Below the pieces are notes generated by a model. That model was not told the DNA's origin, ran no database searches, and worked only from the letters and a program-made list of their open reading frames with translations. 47,580 nt of DNA. Origin: Myxococcales bacterium (GTDB lineage Bacteria > Myxococcota_A > Polyangia > Polyangiales > SLQV01). Position 1 is the first letter of the stretch, and every line of letters begins with the position of its first letter. Made by a program: the position numbers and the translations under genes. The stretch lies in the NCBI GenBank assembly GCA_007131285.1, contig SLQV01000194.1, forward strand, positions 1-47,580, given 5' to 3'. This document shows, piece after piece, positions 42,081-47,580 of this stretch.

Positions 42081-42355
42081 GCGGCGTAACCTCTTAGTGT
42101 CGTCTCGGGTCAGGGGGGGACGCGGTGAGCGCCCGGTGCAAGCACCGCCCCTACGGTACGGCAAGCGCCAAGGATAGCGCTCCCAGGAAGGGGTCAGATC
42201 GAGGCGTGCGGAGCGGGAGCGCTCCGGGTCTCAAGCCATGCCCGACTTCAACCAGTCTTGCAATCGGTGTAGCCGCTTACATGTCTGGTAACGGGCCTAG
42301 GTAGCCTCGCTCGTTGCGTGTCAGTGGTACAAGCGAGCTGTGGCTGTGCAAGCGT

Positions 42356-42377
42356 GACCCGACGCTTTAGTCGGGTC
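42356..42377. other. Strong hairpin GACCCGAC GCTTTA GTCGGGTC in long intergenic region
   Basis: 8-bp perfect stem, 6-nt loop, about 300 bp upstream of the VWA gene. Confidence 0.6.
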
Positions 42378-42678
42378 TGGGTCCGAAAAGTCACGAGTCA
42401 AGTGGCAGTGTAGAGGGTACGGTATCGTTGGCCTTGTGTGTTTGCCCTGATGCATGGGTCCAGGCGCTAGCTTTGGCTCGAAGAAGCTCGTGGGGCCATG
42501 TCGGCTGGTTCACTACTTGCAAGCTACTCAGGCGTGTTTCGGCGAGAGAAGCGGCTTGGCGCTAAATTGACTCGGGTGAGTCGTCTCCTGCTCGATTTTA
42601 AGGATCAGCAGCGAATGAAGCCATGTGTGTCGCTGAGCTAACGCTTGCTCGTTACTTCTTGAGGGTGCTTGGAATAGT

Positions 42679-43851
42679 ATGTTGATCTTGCGGCGCTTTC
42701 TCATGTCCGTCGGCTTCCTTAACCGGCGCAGGTGCGGCGACGTGCGCGCATGGCGATGGCTCGTGATGGGGCTGGGGCTCATCGCTTGCGGCTGCACTGC
42801 GGATAGCGTTCGAGCCAGTCGCTGCACGACTGGGATCGACTGTCCCCAGAGCGGGGGGGGGCCATCAGGTGCCTCCGCGGCGGAGACCCTAGCCGGCTGC
42901 AATGATCCCTGCGAGTGCTCTAAGGCGCTCGCGCCGCAGGGCACCAAAGCTCGTGGTGCTGCGTTGCTTTTCGTTGTCGATCAGTCAGGGTCGATGACCT
43001 GGCCTTTTTCCGGCGGTGGCCGTGATGTCAATCGGTGGGAGGCGCTTACGGCTTCGATGACACAGGCTGTCTCTGATTTGCGAGGCAGTGATGTGCACTT
43101 TGGAATGCTAGCCTTTCCTGCTAGCGGCGCGGGGCAGGGTGGCGGAGGCTTGGTGATCAACCTGCCGTGGTTGCCACCGATCAGCCTTGGGTCTCAGTTA
43201 AGCTGCGGCGTCCCGGATCGTCCTCAGGTGCCTTTGGCGTCCACGCCCGACGCGATGCTAGCGCTTTTGCGTGCAGCCATGCCGGACGGCGCCACACCGA
43301 TGGGGGCCGCGCTAGCAAGCGCCCGCGCTTACCTTGAGCGTGCCCCTCTAGATGGCCGCCGTCCTGTGGTTGTGCTCGTCACCGACGGCGAGCCTAATTG
43401 CGACGACACAGAGGACTCAGTGAATCAGGAGATCCTAGCGCTGCGCAATGCCGGTGTGGTCACCGCCGTCTTGGGACTCGAAGTTCCTGAAAGCGTTAAC
43501 CTGGCACGACTGGCGGACTCCGGCGGTCTCGCGCCCGACAACCGTTTTGGCTACCATCGCGCGGAGTCACCGCGTGAGTTGACGCAGGCGCTCTCCAGCA
43601 TCACGACCTCCGCGGTTCGGTGCGATTTTGAGGTCAACGCAGAGCTGCCAACCTGGCAGGTGGTGCGTCTCCTGCTCGACGGACGCAATCTCCCAGATGA
43701 TCAATGGACAAGCGAGCAGGCGCACGATGGGAAACACAGCGTGACGCTCTCACCAAGCTTATGCGATGCGTTAAGCCGTAGTGGCGACCTCGGCCGTCTC
43801 CAGGTGCGCCTGGGCGACCCTCAGTGCACCCGTTTGCCGCAACTCATTTGA
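42679..43851 (+). CDS. VWA-domain lipoprotein
   Basis: LIACGCTAD lipobox; MIDAS motif LLFVVDQSGSMTWPF; VVLVTDGEPNCDDT. Confidence 0.88.
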   Translation: MLILRRFLMSVGFLNRRRCGDVRAWRWLVMGLGLIACGCTADSVRASRCTTGIDCPQSGGGPSGASAAETLAGCNDPCECSKALAPQGTKARGAALLFVVDQSGSMTWPFSGGGRDVNRWEALTASMTQAVSDLRGSDVHFGMLAFPASGAGQGGGGLVINLPWLPPISLGSQLSCGVPDRPQVPLASTPDAMLALLRAAMPDGATPMGAALASARAYLERAPLDGRRPVVVLVTDGEPNCDDTEDSVNQEILALRNAGVVTAVLGLEVPESVNLARLADSGGLAPDNRFGYHRAESPRELTQALSSITTSAVRCDFEVNAELPTWQVVRLLLDGRNLPDDQWTSEQAHDGKHSVTLSPSLCDALSRSGDLGRLQVRLGDPQCTRLPQLI

Positions 43852-43911
43852 GGCCGTTGCGCCAAGCGTGTCCTGCGCAACCGCAGTGCTAGTCATTGTG
43901 GAGCGGCCGCC

Positions 43912-43933
43912 CGCGTGCCTGGCCAGGCACGCG
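43912..43933. other. Perfect 22-bp palindrome CGCGTGCCTGGCCAGGCACGCG
   Basis: Exact self-complement with no spacer, between convergent VWA and mtnP genes. Confidence 0.8.
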
Positions 43934-44038
43934 CTTCGACTCTGGATGGGAGCCACGGTGCGTGTACGTCCGGCGGTTCGAAGCACATCCGGCGCGAGGC
44001 CCGGCTTCGGCGGGTGCGCGCTAGACCGGTCACAGATG

Positions 44039-44911
44039 CTAGCGGTGCCCGGCAAGGTAGGGCGCCAGCAGCAGCGCTAATCGCTCCTTGGATGCGTCGT
44101 CAACGGCATCTAGTCGGGTAATGAGGCCGCTGCTTAGCGCAGAACTGGCAGGGGAAAGGGCGGGGTCAGGCAGGCGTGGCAAAAGAGCGCGAAGCAGTTG
44201 TTGCGCGCTCTCCGTGTTGCGCTTGAGCTGACCCAAGACACCTTCGGCGCTCACCGCTTCCTCGGATTCGCGCCAGCAATCATAGTCTGTAACGAAGGCC
44301 GCGGTCACGTAGGGCAGCTCGGCCTCCCGCGCGAGCTTGGCCTCCGTGGCGTTGGTCATGCCAATGACGTCAAGGCCCCAGCTCCGATAGAGTCTGGATT
44401 CAGCACGGGTTGAGAAGTGAGGCCCCTCCATATTTAAGTAGGTGCCTCCGTTTTGATGCGGCAGCCCCAGGCTCGCCGCCGCCGCGGCTAGCGCCTGGCG
44501 CAGCGCAAGGTCTGTTGGGTCGGCTAGGCTGACGTGGGCTACGACGCCGGAGCCTTCAAAGAAGGAGGTCGCTCGGGCAAACGTGCGATCGATGAACTGG
44601 TCGCAGAGCACGAGATGGCCGGGTGGCAGCGCTTCGTTCAATGAGCCGACAGCTGAGATGCTCAGCACCTGAGAGGCTCCGAGCTGTTTGAGCGCCCAGA
44701 TGTTAGCCCGATAGTTCACTTCCGACGGCGACAGATCATGACCTCGGCCATGTCGGGGTAGAAAAAACAGGCGCACGCCTTCAAGCAGGCCGGTGGTTAC
44801 TTGGTCCGATGGTCTGCCAAAGGGTGTTGTCAGTGCGTGTGCCTCCACCTGCATCAGGTCCGGAAGGTCGTAGAGGCCACTGCCTCCGATAATCGCTAGG
44901 TTCTTGGTCAT
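44039..44911 (-). CDS. mtnP: S-methyl-5'-thioadenosine phosphorylase
   Basis: LAIIGGSGLYDLPDL, FLPRHGRGHDLSPSEVNYRANIWALKQLG, NMEGPHFSTRAES, GMTNATEAKLAREAELPYVTAAFVTDYD. Confidence 0.95.
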   Translation of the reverse strand: MTKNLAIIGGSGLYDLPDLMQVEAHALTTPFGRPSDQVTTGLLEGVRLFFLPRHGRGHDLSPSEVNYRANIWALKQLGASQVLSISAVGSLNEALPPGHLVLCDQFIDRTFARATSFFEGSGVVAHVSLADPTDLALRQALAAAAASLGLPHQNGGTYLNMEGPHFSTRAESRLYRSWGLDVIGMTNATEAKLAREAELPYVTAAFVTDYDCWRESEEAVSAEGVLGQLKRNTESAQQLLRALLPRLPDPALSPASSALSSGLITRLDAVDDASKERLALLLAPYLAGHR

Positions 44912-45240
44912 AGGGGCTAGGACTTGCTACTGTCACGCCCTGCGTGCAATAGCCCGCTGTGGTTTGCGCTCGCCGGGCGCGTGCGCCTGCCTGTGTTGGG
45001 TTGGCCATGTGGTCACTGAGCGGGTGCTCATGAGGGGTCTGCGAAGGCCCGTTCAGGCGCGGAGCGGTAGGTGACACGCATAACTCAGGATTGACAGGAC
45101 TTGGTGTCTGGGTACCATGAAACTAGCAGGATGCCGCAGGGAAGCGCGACCGCTTCAACGACCTAGCTTCGGGGGGCTAAATGCGGCTCGTGCAGTCTGG
45201 CCCCGTAAACGTGGCGAGCACTGAGGGCAGACGGAAAAGC

Positions 45241-47022
45241 ATGGCCAAACTCGTCATTGCGGATGATCAGGGGAGTACCCGAGAGATATCCCTAGATGCT
45301 TCAGAGATTACCCTAGGGCGATCCGAAGACAGTTCTGTGCGACTTGACGAGCGCAACGTATCACGGAAGCACGCGCGCATCCGGGCGGACGGAGAGCGGT
45401 TCATCCTCGAGGATGTAGGTTCGTACCTGGGTACCCGTATCAACGGTGAAGTGATCGCAGAACCCCGCGCCCTTGAGAACGGCGACCTGATCGAAATCGG
45501 AGACTTTGCGCTCAAAGCGCTGGAGCTGAGCGCTGCCTCAGATGACAGCCTGGCGACATGCGAAACGGGCGCGCAGCTAAGTGCGTCGACGGGCACGGCC
45601 TCGGGCCGGCTGCGTAGGGGGGGGCGGTCGTCACATCCCCCAACTACTTCGCCAGACGTCAAGCGCGTTGCCAAGGCCGGTGAAGAACGCGCCGGGGCAA
45701 ACGAGTTTCCACGCATTGTGATGGTGAGTCCGCCCGCGCCAGGCACTGAATACGTGCTGAAGGGCAGCAAGCTGAGAGTAGGGCGCGCAGAAGATCTCGA
45801 TGTGTGGGTGAACCATCGGTCCATCTCGCGAGAACACGCTGATTTTGTGATCGATGGTGCGGGCAAGGTCACCGTCATCGACCGTGGTAGCGCCAACGGA
45901 ACGCGCATCGACGGTGAGGAAGTGTGGGAGCGCCAGTTAGCGTCCCGTGACCTACTGCAGCTTGGTCAGGTCTCGTTTCGTTTCGTTCCGGCGCTTGAGC
46001 ACTACGTATTTGACGTTGGCGATACCGTTGACCTGCTAGCCCTCAAGGAGACGGGTCGTAATCGCGGCTGGGTTTGGGCCCTGGCGGCTGCTGCGCTGCT
46101 TTTGGGCGCAGCCGGAATCTTTGCGCTCAGTGGCGAACCTGCCCCGGGCATTGAGGAAGTTGCGCTCGAGGCGCCGGAGCCTCCAGCTAACGAGGACGAG
46201 GCGGAGCCGCGCGAGGATACGCCCGAGGCATCCGCTATCAAGCCAGAGGCGCTGCTCGCGGCGTGCGCTGAGGCGGTGGCGGCACAGGACCTTGAACATG
46301 GTCGCGAGGTGCTGCGGCGCTTGCAGACCAAGGCTGTTTCAGGCTCGCAGGCGTGCGCCGAAGGTGTTGGGCGTTTGAGCGAAGATAACGATGCTTTTCA
46401 GCGCGGCAAGGCAGCGCTCGCAGCAGAAGATTTGGCAGGCGCCTACCGTGCCTTCTCCGGAATTTCACCCGCTGCTTTCCAGCGGGCAGATCCCGTGGTG
46501 GAAGCAACGATGCAGCGCTACGCCGAAGCGCATATCGATGCGGCAGAAGTCGCGTTCGCGAACGACAAGCCTACGACTATTGCGGAAGCCTCGAAGGTGC
46601 TCGCGATGGGCGACGACGCACCTCCCCGGCTGGTTGAAAAAGCGCGCTCTTTACGCGAGCGCGCCGAACGCACGCTCCTAGATGAGCGTACGGCAAAATC
46701 AAAGCCAGAGGAACGTGTTGCGAGTCGGACGCGCCCTGCTTCGGGGCCATCAGCGGCGCGCACCGCGGGGGTTGAGGCTGCCAACAAGGCAAGCGATGAT
46801 CAAACGTGTTCACCGCTCGCACCTAACTACAGCCAGTGCGTCGTTACTAGCCTGGAAGGCAAAACCACAACACCCAATCAGCTTGCCTTGCTGATCGAAA
46901 GCTACCGTCAACTGGGCAAAGCGCCGAAAGCTCAGGCCCACATGGAGGATTTTGTCCGCCGCTTTCCTTCACACCGGCTAGCTGCTCACTACCGCCAAGT
47001 TCTCATGCGCGCAGGCGAATAG
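45241..47022 (+). CDS. Protein with two FHA domains, a TM segment and a C-terminal helical/TPR-like region
   Basis: Two FHA patterns (LGRSEDSSVRLDERNVSRKHARI...GTRING; VGRAEDLDVWVNHRSISREHADF...SANGTRIDGEEV); TM WVWALAAAALLLGAAGIFAL. Confidence 0.9.
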   Translation: MAKLVIADDQGSTREISLDASEITLGRSEDSSVRLDERNVSRKHARIRADGERFILEDVGSYLGTRINGEVIAEPRALENGDLIEIGDFALKALELSAASDDSLATCETGAQLSASTGTASGRLRRGGRSSHPPTTSPDVKRVAKAGEERAGANEFPRIVMVSPPAPGTEYVLKGSKLRVGRAEDLDVWVNHRSISREHADFVIDGAGKVTVIDRGSANGTRIDGEEVWERQLASRDLLQLGQVSFRFVPALEHYVFDVGDTVDLLALKETGRNRGWVWALAAAALLLGAAGIFALSGEPAPGIEEVALEAPEPPANEDEAEPREDTPEASAIKPEALLAACAEAVAAQDLEHGREVLRRLQTKAVSGSQACAEGVGRLSEDNDAFQRGKAALAAEDLAGAYRAFSGISPAAFQRADPVVEATMQRYAEAHIDAAEVAFANDKPTTIAEASKVLAMGDDAPPRLVEKARSLRERAERTLLDERTAKSKPEERVASRTRPASGPSAARTAGVEAANKASDDQTCSPLAPNYSQCVVTSLEGKTTTPNQLALLIESYRQLGKAPKAQAHMEDFVRRFPSHRLAAHYRQVLMRAGE

Positions 47023-47097
47023 GCTTACGGTCCCTGACGGGACCGGTTGAGGACCGAGCCGACCAAGCGGCCTTGCCGAAAGTCCAGTGCGGTCTCA

Positions 47098-47163
47098 GGA
47101 GCGTGCTTCGGTTGCGCGGTGGTGGGTACGCTTGCGCACAGGCCGTCAACCGAAGCACGCTCC
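47098..47163. repeat. Perfect 17-bp inverted repeat GGAGCGTGCTTCGGTTG / CAACCGAAGCACGCTCC
   Basis: Arms 47098-47114 and 47147-47163, 32-nt spacer. Confidence 0.9.
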
Positions 47164-47168
47164 CCGCT

Positions 47169-47224
47169 CGTCAGCGCGTCAGCGCGTCAGCGCGTCAGCG
47201 CGTCAGCGCGCCAGCGCGCTGACG
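47169..47224. repeat. Octamer tandem repeat (CGTCAGCG)x5 + CGCCAGCG + inverted CGCTGACG
   Basis: Five exact units 47169-47208, one variant 47209-47216, then the reverse complement 47217-47224. Confidence 0.95.
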
Positions 47225-47301
47225 TTAGGCTTGCTCGCGCCCATGACGCCTCGGCCCAAGGCTGAATCTCTAGGGTGCTGCCCCCCACGCCCGCACCCGT
47301 C

Positions 47302-47324
47302 GAGCCCGGTCGACGACCGGGCTC
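47302..47324. other. Perfect hairpin GAGCCCGGTC GAC GACCGGGCTC
   Basis: 10-bp stem, 3-nt loop, followed by ACGCTGTTTCTC; terminator-like. Confidence 0.7.
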
Positions 47325-47362
47325 ACGCTGTTTCTCAGCTTGTAAATACGCATCAGTTTAAG

Positions 47363-47435
47363 GTTGAGCCGCTACAGCCCTGGGTTCGCTGCTGGGTTTG
47401 CCGCGCGCCTTCAATCGCTCACGCATGCAGGCTGG
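47363..47435. repeat. Dispersed 73-bp intergenic box, copy B
   Basis: GTTGAGCCGCTACAGCCCTGGGTTCGCTGCTGGGTTTGCCGCGCGCCTTCAATCGCTCACGCATGCAGGCTGG; about 66/73 identical to 9477-9549. Confidence 0.85.
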
Positions 47436-47478
47436 GGTCCCGGCGCGCGCGTGGCTGCGGCGCCCGCGGAGGGTCTCG

Positions 47479-47531
47479 GGGGGACCCACAATTGGGTACG
47501 GAGCTGCGCGCAGTGCCCAATTGTGGGGGGC
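47479..47531. repeat. Palindromic element GGGGGGACCCACAATTGGG...CCCAATTGTGGGGGGC
   Basis: Perfect 12-bp stem CCCACAATTGGG (47485-47496) / CCCAATTGTGGG (47516-47527); flanks match those of the element at 19149-19201. Confidence 0.8.
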
Positions 47532-47580
47532 TCCGGAGGGTGCGCCTGCGCGCCTGAGCGCCCAGCCCCCCTGGGCCCCC

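Noticed and set aside
45060-45240. Possible riboswitch upstream of the FHA gene (GGTACCATGAAACTAGCAGG...)
   Set aside because: Could not match the conserved core of a c-di-GMP or other known riboswitch; would need cmscan against Rfam.

Overview
This 47.6 kb, GC-rich window is a densely coded bacterial chromosomal segment. Gene content (DUF4398/OmpA lipoprotein, many lipoproteins, VWA and FHA proteins, O/P-type porins, VKOR-DsbA fusion) resembles Myxococcota/deltaproteobacteria; that placement is inference. I support about 36 protein-coding features, including trmH, a PBP1A-family penicillin-binding protein, a Gly-rich RRM protein, a Kef-type antiporter, rnc, a NadM-Nudix fusion, a TraB-family protein, two tandem OprO/P porins (one with an in-frame amber stop), a PpiC-type PPIase, rseP, HIT, sufE, atpDC, glk, DJ-1, an L,D-transpeptidase, HPF, radical SAM, GT4, G3P dehydrogenase, a VWA lipoprotein, mtnP and an FHA protein. 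I saw no rRNA, tRNA, CRISPR array, transposase or phage gene. The best second-look items are: (1) a tandem porin duplication in which one copy differs by a single in-frame TAG while the rest of its frame stays open; (2) a dispersed intergenic repeat system, made of a 73-bp box at 9.48 and 47.36 kb and a GGGGGGACCC(C)ACA...TGTGGGGGGC palindrome at 19.15 and 47.48 kb with a possible degenerate copy at 16.6 kb; (3) a structure-rich 500-bp region at 47.05-47.58 kb; (4) a FlgP/FlgO-like three-gene envelope cluster with no flagellar genes in the window; (5) an atpDC pair separated from other ATP synthase genes. All homology calls come from motif recognition by eye; no database search was run.
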